Assembly (NCBI GenBank): GCA_035507915.1
Contig: DATJNS010000038.1
Span: forward strand, 11,482 to 75,481
DNA from: JACQAI01 sp035507915
Lineage (GTDB): Bacteria; Pseudomonadota; Alphaproteobacteria; Elsterales; Elsteraceae
Direction: 5' to 3'
DNA length: 64,000 nt
Shown here in pieces: positions 11,292 through 20,279 of this stretch (position 1 is its first letter; each line of letters begins with the position of its first letter). The translations under genes and the position numbers were made by a program. Below the pieces are notes generated by a model. The model ran no database searches. It was not told where the DNA came from and was given only the letters and a program-made list of their open reading frames with translations.

Positions 11292-12082
11292 CCGGCGAGG
11301 CGCTCCAGCACGGGGCCGAGCAGGCGCGCGTCGCCGCAGGCGACCACGCGTCCGTCGGACGCCGTGGTCAGCGGCCGCCCCTGCCAATCGGTCATGACGC
11401 CGCCGGCGCCCTCGACCACCGGCACGAGAGCGCCGAAATCGTAAGGCTGCAGCGACGCCTCGACCACGAGGTCGCTCCAGCCGCCGGCCACCATCGCGTA
11501 AGCGTAGCAATCGGCGCCGTAGAGCGGATGGCGCACCGCAGCGGCAAGCCGCGCGAACGCCGCCTCGTCGGCGCCGTGGAACATGTGCGGCGTGGTGGCG
11601 TAGAGCATGGCTTGCGCCAGATCGCCGCACGGGCGCGTCTGCACCGGCGCGCCGTTCATCAGCGTGCCGCGGTCGTCGGCGCCGCACCAGCATTCGTTCA
11701 GGGCCGGCATGTCGATCACGCCGACCACCGGTCGGCCGCGCTCGGCCAGCGCGATCAAAGTGCCGAACAGCGGCTTGCCGGTGATGAACGACTTGGTGCC
11801 GTCGATCGGGTCGAGCACCCAGACGAACTCGGCATCGGGGCGTTCGCGGCCGTGCTCCTCGCCGATCACGCCGTGGTCGGGGAACCTCCGCGCGATGGCC
11901 GCGCGCATCGCCGCCTCGGCATCGCGATCGGCGATCGTGACCGGCGATGAGTCGGCCTTCGTGTCGATGACGAGCCGGCTGCGGTAGTGCTCGAGGATGA
12001 TCGGCCGCGCCAGCGCCGCCAGCTCGAGCGCCAGCGCGACCTCGCGATCCCGCGAAACGCCGCTGGATCGCGCCGCGCTCAC
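11288..12082 (-). CDS. hisN: Inositol-monophosphatase family phosphatase, probably histidinol-phosphatase
   Basis: The 264-residue product belongs to the Mg-dependent inositol monophosphatase family. GEEHG (about residue 72) and WVLDPIDGTKSF (about residues 85-97) supply metal ligands, and the C-terminal block YDFGALVPVVEGAGGVMTDW completes the site. In Alphaproteobacteria this subgroup is usually annotated HisN, the last phosphatase of histidine synthesis, but the substrate cannot be proven from sequence. The GTG at 12082 overlaps the cytochrome c stop by four bases (GTGA), so the pair is translationally coupled. Confidence 0.82.
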   Translation of the reverse strand: MSAARSSGVSRDREVALALELAALARPIILEHYRSRLVIDTKADSSPVTIADRDAEAAMRAAIARRFPDHGVIGEEHGRERPDAEFVWVLDPIDGTKSFITGKPLFGTLIALAERGRPVVGVIDMPALNECWCGADDRGTLMNGAPVQTRPCGDLAQAMLYATTPHMFHGADEAAFARLAAAVRHPLYGADCYAYAMVAGGWSDLVVEASLQPYDFGALVPVVEGAGGVMTDWQGRPLTTASDGRVVACGDARLLGPVLERLAG

Positions 12083-12627
12083 GGCAGCGGCGGCGGCGAG
12101 TCGCTCTTGGTGCGCAGGAAGGCGATCACGTCGGCGCGCTGCTCGGGCTTGCGCAGACCGGCGAAGGTCATCTTGGTGCCCGGCGCGTAAGCCTGTGGCT
12201 TGGTGAGCCACTTGTTCAGCTCTTCGTAGTCCCAGACCTTGTCCTTGATGCCTTCCAAGGCCTTCGAGAACGTGAAGCCCGCGACCTCGGCGGGGTGCGA
12301 ACCGATCACGCCGTACAGGTTCGGGCCGATGCGGTTCGGGCCGCCCTTGTCGACGGTGTGGCAGGCGGCGCACTGCTTGAAGATCTTCTCGCCCTCGGCG
12401 GGGTCGGCCTTGGCGAGCAAGGGCGCGATCGGCGGGATCTCCTCCGCCTTGGGCGCGCCGCCGCCGGCCGCGGCTTCCGGCTTCGCCTCGCCGCCGGCCA
12501 CCACGTAGCCCGGCTTCTCGATCGGCTTGGGCTTGACGAGCCCTTCGGCGATGAACGACGAGACCATGGCGACGATGCCGGCGAGCAGGATGGCGGCGGC
12601 GATCTTGTTCAGCTCGAAACTCGACAT
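12079..12627 (-). CDS. Membrane-anchored monohaem cytochrome c
   Basis: The 182-residue protein has an N-terminal uncleaved helix (residues about 9-27), an Ala/Pro/Glu-rich linker (residues 35-75) and a class I cytochrome c domain. The haem attachment site CAACH is near residue 88, the NRIGPNLYG block follows, and the axial methionine is in PGTKMTFAGL near residue 150. This matches the CycM/cytochrome c552 type that carries electrons from the bc1 complex to terminal oxidases. It is divergent from kdsB and coupled to hisN downstream. Confidence 0.93.
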   Translation of the reverse strand: MSSFELNKIAAAILLAGIVAMVSSFIAEGLVKPKPIEKPGYVVAGGEAKPEAAAGGGAPKAEEIPPIAPLLAKADPAEGEKIFKQCAACHTVDKGGPNRIGPNLYGVIGSHPAEVAGFTFSKALEGIKDKVWDYEELNKWLTKPQAYAPGTKMTFAGLRKPEQRADVIAFLRTKSDSPPPLP

Positions 12628-12872
12628 GACGCTCCTTATCGCTTGCCGTTTATCGCGTGCCCGCAGTGCCGGCGCCCCGGAGGCCCAAGGGCGCCCGGTT
12701 GCGGCCGGACCTTAAGCCGAAACCCCCGGGCTTGTCCAACCGCCCGCGCGCCCCGCCAGGCGGCCCTCGGACCCCCTCGAAACCCCTGGCCCGTGCGGGC
12801 AACGCCCGATATAAGCTCAAAAAACTCGGCCCAGACAAGCCGGCCACACGGGCCGCCCACGCGCCTTACCTC

Positions 12873-13607
12873 ATGAAACCTGTCGTTGTCATCCCGGCCC
12901 GCATGGCCTCCTCCAGGTTGCCGGGAAAGCCGCTCGCCGACATCCACGGCGAGCCCATGGTCGTGCATGTCTGGCGCCGCTGCACCGAAGCGGCGATCGG
13001 TCCGGTGTACGTGGCGTGCGCCGACGCGCCGATCGCCGCCGCGATCGAGAAGGTCGGCGGCCGCGCGATCATGACCGATCCGGCGCTCGCCTCGGGGTCC
13101 GACCGCGTCCACGCCGCGCTCGAGACGGTCGATCCTGCCGGCGCGCACGACATCGTGATCAATCCGCAGGGCGACACGCCGATGATCGAGGCCGCGCTCC
13201 TGCGCGCGCTGCTGGTGCCGCTCGCCGATCCGGCGGTCGACATCGTGACGATCGCAGCGGTGATCCGCGATCCCCATGAGGTCGTCGATCCGAACGTCGT
13301 GAAGGTGGCGTTCGAGCGCACCGCCGATCCGAACGTCGGGCGGGCGCTCTATTTCAGCCGCTTGACGATCCCGAGCGGCGACGGCTCCTACTACCATCAT
13401 GAGGGCATCTACGCCTACCGCCGCGCCAGCCTTCGCCGCTTCGTCGCGCTGCCGCCGTCCGGCCTCGAGCAGACCGAGCGGCTCGAGCAGCTGCGCGCGC
13501 TGGCGGCCGGCATGCGCATCGACATCGCGATCGTTCCCGCGCTGCCGTGGGGCGTCAACACGCCGGCGGACCTCGAACGGGTGCGCGCCGCCATGAAGCC
13601 GCGCTGA
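12873..13607 (+). CDS. kdsB: 3-deoxy-manno-octulosonate cytidylyltransferase (CMP-KDO synthetase)
   Basis: The 244-residue enzyme activates KDO with CTP for lipopolysaccharide core synthesis in the cytosol. The nucleotide-binding start VVVIPARMASSRLPGKPL, the INPQGDTPMI block near residue 95 and the HHEGIYAYRR block near residue 175 are diagnostic. The ATG at 12873 directly precedes the first strand; the frame is open further upstream but that part has no matching features. The stop overlaps the pheA start by one base (TGATG). Confidence 0.95.
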   Translation: MKPVVVIPARMASSRLPGKPLADIHGEPMVVHVWRRCTEAAIGPVYVACADAPIAAAIEKVGGRAIMTDPALASGSDRVHAALETVDPAGAHDIVINPQGDTPMIEAALLRALLVPLADPAVDIVTIAAVIRDPHEVVDPNVVKVAFERTADPNVGRALYFSRLTIPSGDGSYYHHEGIYAYRRASLRRFVALPPSGLEQTERLEQLRALAAGMRIDIAIVPALPWGVNTPADLERVRAAMKPR

Positions 13608-14470
13608 TGGCGACCGCCGATCTCGTCCGCCTGGTCTCGTTCCAGGGCCAGCCCGGCGCCTATTCCGACCTGGCGTGCCGCTCGGTGTTTCCGGGCGTCA
13701 AGACGCTGCCCTGTCGGTCGTTCGAGGACGCCTTCGCCGCGGTCGCCGAAGGCCAGGCCGACCGCGCCATGATCCCGATCGAGAACTCGGTCGCCGGCCG
13801 GGTCGCCGACGTCTACCACCTGATGCCGGGCTCGGGCCTCCACATCGTCGCCGAGCACTTCCAGCGCGTGAACCATCAGCTGCTGGCGGTGCCGGGCGCC
13901 GCCCTGACGACGATCAAGCGCGTGTACAGCCACGTGCACGCGCTCGGCCAGTGCCGCACCCTGATCCGCGAGCTCAAGCTCGAGCCCATCGTCGCGGGCG
14001 ACACCGCGGGCGCGGCGGCCGAGGTCGCCGCGCGCAACGATCCGGCCGAGGCCGCGATCGCGTCGTCGCTCGCCGGCGAGATCCATGGCCTGACGACGCT
14101 CAAGGCCGACATCGAGGATGCCGCGCACAACACCACGCGTTTCCTGGTGCTGAGCCGGGTCGCCGAGATCCCCGACGCGGGCGACGGTTCGTGCATCACG
14201 ACCTTCGTGTTCCGCGTGCGCAACGTGCCGGCGGCGCTCTACAAGGCGCTCGGCGGCTTCGCGACGAACGGCGTCAACCTGACCAAGCTCGAGAGCTACA
14301 TGGTCGGCGGTCACTTCTCCGCGACCGAGTTCTACGCCGACGCCGACTGTCATCCCGACGAGCGCCCGATGCGGCTCGCGCTCGAGGAGCTGCGGTTCTT
14401 CACGCGCGAGTTCAAGGTCCTCGGGGTCTACCCGGCGAGCACGTTCCGCACCACCGGCAACGTCGGCTGA
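13607..14470 (+). CDS. pheA: Prephenate dehydratase
   Basis: The 287-residue stand-alone prephenate dehydratase converts prephenate to phenylpyruvate in phenylalanine synthesis. The N-terminal part starts with the family block VSFQGQPGAYSDLA. The catalytic TRF motif is in NTTRFLVL near residue 178. A C-terminal ACT domain (about residues 200-275) includes NLTKLESYMVG, the ESRP-equivalent region that binds phenylalanine for feedback control. There is no chorismate mutase domain. It is translationally coupled to kdsB. Confidence 0.95.
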   Translation: MATADLVRLVSFQGQPGAYSDLACRSVFPGVKTLPCRSFEDAFAAVAEGQADRAMIPIENSVAGRVADVYHLMPGSGLHIVAEHFQRVNHQLLAVPGAALTTIKRVYSHVHALGQCRTLIRELKLEPIVAGDTAGAAAEVAARNDPAEAAIASSLAGEIHGLTTLKADIEDAAHNTTRFLVLSRVAEIPDAGDGSCITTFVFRVRNVPAALYKALGGFATNGVNLTKLESYMVGGHFSATEFYADADCHPDERPMRLALEELRFFTREFKVLGVYPASTFRTTGNVG

Positions 14471-14490
14471 GCCGACCGCGGCGTCAGCCG

Positions 14491-15408
14491 TCACGCCACC
14501 TCGGCGAGCCAGCCCTCGATCAGGCGGCGCGCGATCGAGTCGGCGCGCGGCAGGCTGAAGCCGGTGCCCGCGAAGCCGCGGATCTCGGCGGCGCTGAACC
14601 AGCGGCCGTCCTCGAGCTCCTCGGGATCGATGGTGAGCGCGCGCGTGCGGGCGGTCGCATAGAAGCCGAGCATCAGCGACGCCGGGAACGGCCAGGGCTG
14701 CGAGGAATGATAGCGCACGTCGTCGACCTCGATGCCGCTCTCCTCGCGCACCTCGCGCGCGACCGCCTGCTCGAGGCTCTCGCCCGGCTCGACGAAGCCG
14801 GCCAAGGTCGAGTACATGCCGGGCGCCCACACCTTCTGGCGGCCGAGTAGGCAGCGATCGCCGTCGATCACCAGCATGATGGTCGCCGGATCGGTGCGCG
14901 GGAAATGGATGGTCGCGCAGCCGCGGCTGGTGCACACGCGCGTGTGTCCGGCCATCGCGGCGACCGTCGCCGCGCCGCACACGCCGCAGAAACGGTGCCG
15001 CGAATGCCAGTGCGCGACGCCGCGCGCGTAGGCGAGCAGCGCACCGTCGCGCCGCGGCAGCAGCGCGCCGACGCGCCTGAGATCGACGAATTCGGCGGTC
15101 GGCGCGTAGGCGCGCGCCAGCGCCTGGGCCTCGGCCTCGTCGAGCACCGACAAGTCCCAGGCGAAATAGGGATGCTCGGGCGTCTCGCCGAGGAAGATCA
15201 GCGGATCCTCGCCGAAGCGCGCGATCAAGGTCATGTCGGGGAACAGCGCGGCCGGCGGCTCGCCGAGCGCCACCAGGTTGCGCGCGCGCCACACCGGCAC
15301 GATCAGGCTGTTCGGATCGGTGCGCCGCGCGTCGAGCCAGGCCTCGTCCTTGCGGCGGTGCGCGGCGCGGTCGAAGTTCTCCGCGACGTAGAAATTGGGC
15401 GCTTGCAT
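14491..15408 (-). CDS. nudC: NAD(H) pyrophosphatase / RNA de-NADding Nudix hydrolase
   Basis: The 305-residue product has the NudC layout: an N-terminal domain, a four-cysteine zinc ribbon (CGVC, then CTSRGC, about residues 125-150), and a C-terminal Nudix domain. The Nudix box reads GFVEPGESLEQAVAREVREE. The NudC-specific SQPWPFP motif follows at about residue 230. It hydrolyses NADH and removes NAD caps from RNA. The ATG at 15408 is preferred over an upstream in-frame GTG at 15426. It converges with pheA, 20 bases apart. Confidence 0.94.
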   Translation of the reverse strand: MQAPNFYVAENFDRAAHRRKDEAWLDARRTDPNSLIVPVWRARNLVALGEPPAALFPDMTLIARFGEDPLIFLGETPEHPYFAWDLSVLDEAEAQALARAYAPTAEFVDLRRVGALLPRRDGALLAYARGVAHWHSRHRFCGVCGAATVAAMAGHTRVCTSRGCATIHFPRTDPATIMLVIDGDRCLLGRQKVWAPGMYSTLAGFVEPGESLEQAVAREVREESGIEVDDVRYHSSQPWPFPASLMLGFYATARTRALTIDPEELEDGRWFSAAEIRGFAGTGFSLPRADSIARRLIEGWLAEVA

Positions 15409-15499
15409 GGCGCCCGACCCTGCCACAGCACCATCCAGCGCGCAAACGCGCGCGCCGCCCCGCTACGCTGCGATCGCCGCGATTAACCATCCGGTGGGC

Positions 15500-15527
15500 T
15501 TGCGCGGAAGCGCGGGCGGGCTGATAT
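15500..15527 (+). promoter_or_regulatory. Sigma-70-like promoter of the SRP RNA
   Basis: TTGCGC (15500-15505) and TGATAT (15522-15527) are separated by 16 bases. Initiation 5-7 bases downstream would begin at GGCGGGAGG, exactly the 5' strand of the RNA's closing helix, which supports both calls. Confidence 0.6.
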
Positions 15528-15531
15528 TCCC

Positions 15532-15637
15532 GGCGGGAGGTTGGCGATGGACGGATCTCTCGCCAACCCGGTCAGGTCCGGAAGGAAGCAGCCGTAACGA
15601 GTTCCGATTCGGGTCGTCGATCCAGCCTCCCGCCCGC
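15532..15637 (+). ncRNA. ffs: Signal recognition particle RNA, small (4.5S) type
   Basis: The RNA of about 105 nucleotides holds the universal SRP core GGTCAGGTCCGGAAGGAAGC, including the GGAA tetraloop and the asymmetric loop that binds Ffh. The ends pair: GGCGGGAGGTTGG (15532-15544) with CCAGCCTCCCGCC (15622-15634). It directs nascent membrane proteins to FtsY and the translocon. It sits just before dnaX, as in many Alphaproteobacteria. The exact 3' end is approximate. Confidence 0.95.
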
Positions 15638-15707
15638 CAAGTTTCGGCGAATCAACCGCTTCCGGCCCCTTGTGGCCTCGCGCCACGGCGCTCGCTAGAC
15701 TGCGCCG

Positions 15708-17597
15708 ATGAGCGACACTGAAGCGGTCCGCGCGGCAGCCGACGGCGCGAGCGCCTCCGGAGACGCCACGCCCTATCGGGTGCTGGCGCGCAAGTATCGT
15801 CCGCAGACCTTCGCTCAGCTGATCGGCCAGGACGCGCTGGTGCGCACGCTGACCAATGCGATCCAGAGCGGGCGGCTCGCGCACGCCTTCCTGTTGACCG
15901 GCGTGCGCGGCGTCGGCAAGACGACGACCGCACGCATCATCGCGCGCGCGGTCAACTGCATCGGACCCGACGGCACGGGCGGCCCGACCGTCGAGCCGTG
16001 CGGCCAGTGCGAGCCGTGCGTCGCGATCGCCGCCGACCGCCACGTCGACGTGATGGAGCTCGACGCGGCGAGCCGCACCGGCGTCGACGACATCCGCGAG
16101 ATCATCGACGGCGTGCGCTACAAGCCGGTCGCGGCGCGCTTCAAGGTCTACATCATCGACGAAGTCCACATGCTCTCGAAGAACGCCTTCAACGCGCTGT
16201 TGAAGACGCTCGAGGAACCGCCCGAGCACACCAAGTTCGTGTTCGCCACCACCGAGATCCGCAAGGTGCCGGTGACCGTGCTGTCGCGCTGTCAGCGCTT
16301 CGACCTGCGGCGCATCGACGCCGGCGAGCTCGCTCGGCACCTGGCCGACGTGGCGCGCCGCGAACAGGCGGAGCTCGCGCCCGATGCCGCGGCGCTGCTC
16401 GCGCGCGCCGCCGACGGCTCGGTGCGCGACGGCCTGTCGCTGCTCGACCAGGCGATCGCGCTCGCCGCGGGACCTGCCGGATCGCCCATGGCGTCGATCG
16501 GCGCCGAGGCGGTGCGCGCCATGCTCGGGCTGGCCGATCGCGCGCTGGCGTTCGACCTGCTCGAGCACATCGCGCGCGGCCGCATCGCCGAGGCGCTGGC
16601 GCTCTACGCCGACATGCACCAGGGCGGCGCCGACGCGCTGGCGCTGACCCAGGATCTGCTCGAGCTGACCCACGCGCTGACGCGCATGAAGGTGGTGCCG
16701 GGCGCGCCTGCCCCCGAGCTGCTCCCCGACGGCGCACGCGCGCGCGCCGACGCGCTCGCCGCGGCGCTGCCGATGGCCGCCGTGACGCGGCTGTGGCAGA
16801 TGCTGCTCAAGGGCGTCGGCGAGGTGCAGCACGCGCCCGACACGCGCGCCGCCCTCGAGATGCTGATGGTCCGGCTCGGCTTCGTGGCCGACCTGCCGAG
16901 CCCAGCCGAGTTGGTGCGCCGGCTGCAGCCGGGCGGCGCGCCCGCCGGCGCCCCGTTGGCCGCCGCCCCGGCAGCCGCCCCTGTCCCGGTGGCCTCCGCC
17001 GCTCCCGGCATCGCGTCGGGCGCCGGCCGGCCGCCGCGCATCGAGGCGGCCGGCGAGATCGCCGTCTCGGCCGGCGGCGCCGCCCAGGCGCGGGCGCGCC
17101 CCGCGCCCCGCGCGTCGTCGCCCCAGCTCGATCCGCCGCGGCCGCAGGCCGCACAAGCCGAACCCAAGAGCTTCGACGAGGTGATCGAGCTGTTCGGCGC
17201 ACGGCGCGAGGCGATGTTGCGCACGCAGCTGTGGGCCAACGTGCACCTGGTGCATTTCGAGCCGGGCCGTCTGGAGTTCCGGCCCGCGCCGGCGGCGCCG
17301 CGCGATCTCGCGAGCCAGGTCGGCGACCGGCTGAGTCAGTGGACCGGCCGGCGCTGGGTGGTCAGCATCGCGAGCAGCGGCGGCGAGCCGACCCGGCGCG
17401 AGGCGGCCGAGACGAGCCGGACCAGCGAACGCGAGGCCGCGGCCGGCCATCCGCTGATCCGCGCCGTGCTCGACGCCTTCCCGGGTGCCCGCATCGAAGC
17501 GGTGCGCGAGCTTGGGCGCATCGACGCCGAGCCCGGCGCGGACGGCACGCCAACGGAAGATGCAGACGAAGCTTCCGACTCGGAGGAGCCCTTCTGA
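15708..17597 (+). CDS. dnaX: DNA polymerase III gamma/tau subunit
   Basis: The 629-residue clamp-loader ATPase opens the sliding clamp during replication. Walker A GVRGVGKTTTAR is near residue 65, zinc-binding CGQCEPC near residue 100, Walker B with sensor region IIDEVHMLS near residue 150, and the SRC motif LSRCQRF near residue 192. A long Ala/Pro-rich linker (about residues 400-485) precedes a C-terminal tau-specific domain, so the full frame is tau-length. I see no obvious slippery heptamer for gamma. It starts dnaX-ybaB-recR, a conserved order. Confidence 0.96.
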   Translation: MSDTEAVRAAADGASASGDATPYRVLARKYRPQTFAQLIGQDALVRTLTNAIQSGRLAHAFLLTGVRGVGKTTTARIIARAVNCIGPDGTGGPTVEPCGQCEPCVAIAADRHVDVMELDAASRTGVDDIREIIDGVRYKPVAARFKVYIIDEVHMLSKNAFNALLKTLEEPPEHTKFVFATTEIRKVPVTVLSRCQRFDLRRIDAGELARHLADVARREQAELAPDAAALLARAADGSVRDGLSLLDQAIALAAGPAGSPMASIGAEAVRAMLGLADRALAFDLLEHIARGRIAEALALYADMHQGGADALALTQDLLELTHALTRMKVVPGAPAPELLPDGARARADALAAALPMAAVTRLWQMLLKGVGEVQHAPDTRAALEMLMVRLGFVADLPSPAELVRRLQPGGAPAGAPLAAAPAAAPVPVASAAPGIASGAGRPPRIEAAGEIAVSAGGAAQARARPAPRASSPQLDPPRPQAAQAEPKSFDEVIELFGARREAMLRTQLWANVHLVHFEPGRLEFRPAPAAPRDLASQVGDRLSQWTGRRWVVSIASSGGEPTRREAAETSRTSEREAAAGHPLIRAVLDAFPGARIEAVRELGRIDAEPGADGTPTEDADEASDSEEPF

Positions 17598-17617
17598 GTG
17601 CGTCGGTCTCCCACAAC

Positions 17618-17701
17618 CGTCACTGCGAGCGCAGTGATGCAATTCAGAGGCGCACGACGAGCCCCTGGATTGCCGCGTCGCTGGCGCTCCTCGCAATGAC
17701 G
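17618..17701. repeat. Extragenic palindromic repeat between dnaX and ybaB
   Basis: The 84-base unit begins CGTCACTGCGAG and ends CTCGCAATGACG, so its ends pair. The inner parts GATGCAATTC and CTGGATTGCCGCGTC are also partly complementary. The right arm resembles the GTCATTGCGAGGAGCG-type interspersed repeats found in many proteobacterial genomes. It fills most of the 148-base gap. Its function is unknown; it could form an RNA hairpin between co-directional genes. Confidence 0.7.
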
Positions 17702-17745
17702 GCTTTTGCGCTTAAATAGACCCCGACCCCACGCTGGAGACCGCC

Positions 17746-18069
17746 ATGAAGAATCTCGGCCAGATGATGAAGCAGGCGCAGGAGATGCAGGCGCGCATGG
17801 CCGAGATGCAGGCCAAGCTCGATCACGTCGAGGTCACCGGCAGCGCCGGCGGCGGGCTCATCACCGTGACGTTGAACGGCAAGGGCGAGCTCAGGCGCAT
17901 CAAGATCGACAAGTCGCTGGTCGATCCCGCCGAGGTCGAGGTGCTCGAGGATCTGGTGGTGGCGGCGTTCAACGACGGCAAGTCCAAGGTCGAGGCGCAC
18001 GTCGCCGACGAAATGGCCAAGCTGACCGGCGGTCTCAAGCTGCCGCCGGGGCTCAAGCTGCCGTTCTGA
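17746..18069 (+). CDS. YbaB/EbfC nucleoid-associated protein
   Basis: The 107-residue DNA-binding protein has the family layout: an N-terminal coiled helix ([15 protein letters not shown], residues 1-30), a central beta region with [17 protein letters not shown], and a C-terminal helix. YbaB dimers bind DNA and shape the nucleoid. The gene lies between dnaX and recR, as is typical, and is separated from dnaX by a palindromic repeat. Confidence 0.95.
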   Translation: MKNLGQMMKQAQEMQARMAEMQAKLDHVEVTGSAGGGLITVTLNGKGELRRIKIDKSLVDPAEVEVLEDLVVAAFNDGKSKVEAHVADEMAKLTGGLKLPPGLKLPF

Positions 18070-18086
18070 GCGCCCAGAGCCCACGG

Positions 18087-18722
18087 GTGAACGACGTGCG
18101 ATACGCCGGCGGAGCGACGATCCCGTCGGGCAGCTCCGAGATCGAGACGCTGATCCAGCTGCTCAGCCGTCTGCCGGGTTTGGGCCCGCGCTCGGCGCGT
18201 CGCGCCGCGCTGCATCTGATCAAGCGGCGCGAGAGCCTGATGCAGCCACTGACCGAAGCGCTGGCGATCGCCGCCGAGCGCATCAAGCCGTGCTCGACCT
18301 GCAACACGCTCGACACCATCGATCCGTGCGCGATCTGCCGCGACGCGACGCGCGACGGTGCGGCGCTCTGCGTCGTCGAGCAGGTCGGCGACCTATGGGC
18401 GATCGAGCGCACCGGCGCCTTCAAGGGCCGCTACCACGTGCTCGGCGGCACCCTGTCGGCGCTCGACGGCGTCGGGCCCGACGATCTCGCGATCGCGTCG
18501 CTCATGACGCGCGTGCGCGCCGGCGGCGTTCGCGAGGTGATCCTGGCGCTCAACGCCACGGTCGATGGCCAGACCACCGCGCATTACATCGCCGAGCGGC
18601 TCGCCGGCAGCGGCGCAAGCGTGACGCGGCTCGCGCACGGCGTGCCGGTCGGCGGCGAGCTCGATTATCTCGACGACGGCACGTTGAGCGCGGCGCTGGC
18701 CGCCCGACGCGCCGTCGGATGA
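18087..18722 (+). CDS. recR: Recombination protein RecR
   Basis: The 211-residue protein acts with RecF and RecO to load RecA on gapped DNA. It has an N-terminal helix-hairpin-helix ([17 protein letters not shown]), a four-cysteine zinc finger (CSTC, then DPCAICRD, about residues 68-85), and a Toprim domain that starts [14 protein letters not shown]. The GTG at 18087 gives a slightly long N-terminus; GTG at 18096 is an alternative. It follows ybaB by 17 bases. Confidence 0.95.
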   Translation: MNDVRYAGGATIPSGSSEIETLIQLLSRLPGLGPRSARRAALHLIKRRESLMQPLTEALAIAAERIKPCSTCNTLDTIDPCAICRDATRDGAALCVVEQVGDLWAIERTGAFKGRYHVLGGTLSALDGVGPDDLAIASLMTRVRAGGVREVILALNATVDGQTTAHYIAERLAGSGASVTRLAHGVPVGGELDYLDDGTLSAALAARRAVG

Positions 18723-18729
18723 GCGCCCC

Positions 18730-19503
18730 GTGCCCGAGTGGAGCGCCGCCCAGTATCTGAAGTTCGCCGACCAGCGCACGCGGCCGGCGGCCGATCTGCT
18801 GGCGCGCGTCGCGCGCGACGCGCCGGCGCGCGCGATCGATCTCGGTTGCGGGCCCGGCAACAGCACCGCGCTCCTGGCCGCGCGCTGGCCGCGCGCGCAC
18901 CTCGCCGGGCTCGACAACGCGCCCGACATGCTCGCGACGGCGCGGCGCGCCCATCCGGCCATCGAGTGGATCACCGCCGATCTCGTGACCTGGCAGCCGC
19001 CCAAGCGCGACGCCGAGCGCTACGACGTCGTGTTCTCCAACGCCGCGCTGCAATGGGTGCCGGATCACGAGCGGCTGTTTCCGCGGCTGCTCGACGCGGT
19101 CGCGCCGGGCGGCGCGTTCGCGGTCCAGATGCCGCGCGCCGCCGGCAAAGCCCAAAGCGTGATCCGCGAGATTGCCGCAGACGGGCCGTGGGCCGCCAAG
19201 CTCGCCGGCCGCGACCGCGCCCAGGTGCACCCGCCCAGCGTCTATTACGAGCTGCTGGCGCGCCGTGTCCGCCGCATCGACCTGTGGGAGACCGAGTATC
19301 ACCAGGTCATGGAGAGCACGGCGGCGATCGCCGAGTGGCTCAAGGGCTCGGGCCTGCGGTCGTTCCTGCCGCTGCTGTCGGATGACGAACGCACCCAGTT
19401 TCTCGCGCGCTACCAGGCCGAGATCGACGCCGCATATCCGGCTCAGACCGATGGCCGCGTGATCTTCCCGTTCCGCCGCCTCTTCATGGTGTGCGAGGTC
19501 TAG
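18730..19503 (+). CDS. tam: Trans-aconitate 2-methyltransferase
   Basis: The 257-residue SAM-dependent methyltransferase matches Tam. The family-specific start WSAAQYLKFADQRTRPA is followed by the SAM motif AIDLGCGPGNST near residue 38 and by FSNAALQWVPDH near residue 105. Tam methylates trans-aconitate, a spontaneous product of the citric acid cycle that inhibits aconitase. The start is GTG, seven bases after the recR stop, so co-transcription is likely. Confidence 0.9.
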   Translation: MPEWSAAQYLKFADQRTRPAADLLARVARDAPARAIDLGCGPGNSTALLAARWPRAHLAGLDNAPDMLATARRAHPAIEWITADLVTWQPPKRDAERYDVVFSNAALQWVPDHERLFPRLLDAVAPGGAFAVQMPRAAGKAQSVIREIAADGPWAAKLAGRDRAQVHPPSVYYELLARRVRRIDLWETEYHQVMESTAAIAEWLKGSGLRSFLPLLSDDERTQFLARYQAEIDAAYPAQTDGRVIFPFRRLFMVCEV

Positions 19504-19554
19504 CGCCGCCGGCGCTCGCCGTGCGCGCGGCGGCGCCAGACCATCGCAAACCCC

Positions 19555-20091
19555 TCAGTGCGTCGCGTTGCCGTTGGAGGCCGGCGCACCCGTGCCGAGA
19601 CCAGGCGATACCGCCGCGCCCGAGCTGCCGCTCGCGCGGGTGCCGCCGCCGACCGACGAACCGGCCGACGAGCCGATGCTGGCGGCGCTCCATTCCGGCA
19701 TCGCCTTCAGCTCGTCGGTGGTCTTGGCCAGGCGGAACGCCTCGTGGGTGGTGTCCCAGTTGAACTGATCGACCGGCAGCGCGACGTCGCGGCCGCCGAC
19801 GCCGAGCACGCCGCCCGCCTTCACCACCAGGCGATCGATCGACTTGCTCTGCGGGTTCATCAGCACGGTGTCGACGCTGCCGATTTTCTTGTTGTCGGAA
19901 CCGAGAACCTCGGTGCCCGTGATCTTGGACACGTCCTCCTGGGTCAACGGATTGGGCTGGGGCGCGCGTGGCGCCGCCGTCAGCGGCGGGGCGCCTGGAC
20001 CGGCGTGCGGCGCGCTGCCGGGGGTCTGCGCCAGGACCGGGCTGGCGAGCAGGGCCAGGGCCGCCGTCGTCGCGAGCAGGGACGTGCGCAT
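19555..20091 (-). CDS. Secreted PRC-barrel domain protein
   Basis: The 178-residue product has a Sec signal peptide (cleavage near residue 21) and a PRC-barrel domain at about residues 55-120 (VSKITGTEVLGSDNKKIGSVDTVL). The tail (about residues 140-178) is low complexity, rich in Gly, Ser and Ala. The ATG at 20091 is preferred because GAGG lies six bases upstream; an ATG at 20103 is also in frame. Periplasmic PRC-barrel proteins are common in Alphaproteobacteria but have no defined role. Confidence 0.85.
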   Translation of the reverse strand: MRTSLLATTAALALLASPVLAQTPGSAPHAGPGAPPLTAAPRAPQPNPLTQEDVSKITGTEVLGSDNKKIGSVDTVLMNPQSKSIDRLVVKAGGVLGVGGRDVALPVDQFNWDTTHEAFRLAKTTDELKAMPEWSAASIGSSAGSSVGGGTRASGSSGAAVSPGLGTGAPASNGNATH

Positions 20092-20205
20092 GTTGGACCT
20101 CATGGGTGGTTGGATCTCACCCAGACAACACGAGGTCACCCGCCGGTGTTGCACGGCCGTTCGGTTATGCATAAGGCGATGCCCGTCATGCGACCTAGCG
20201 CGAGC

Positions 20206-20234
20206 GGCCTAAACCATCCGGTGGCGTAGGCCGT
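20206..20234. repeat. Stem-loop between the glycosyltransferase-like gene and the PRC-barrel gene
   Basis: CGGCCTA (20206-20212) pairs with TAGGCCG (20228-20234) around a 15-base loop. It lies downstream of the 20280-21908 gene and could help termination; there is no strong T-tract on the relevant strand. Confidence 0.35.
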
Positions 20235-20279
20235 TTGCTTCGGTATCCGATTGCCGCGGTGCACCATGCAGGCATCAGC

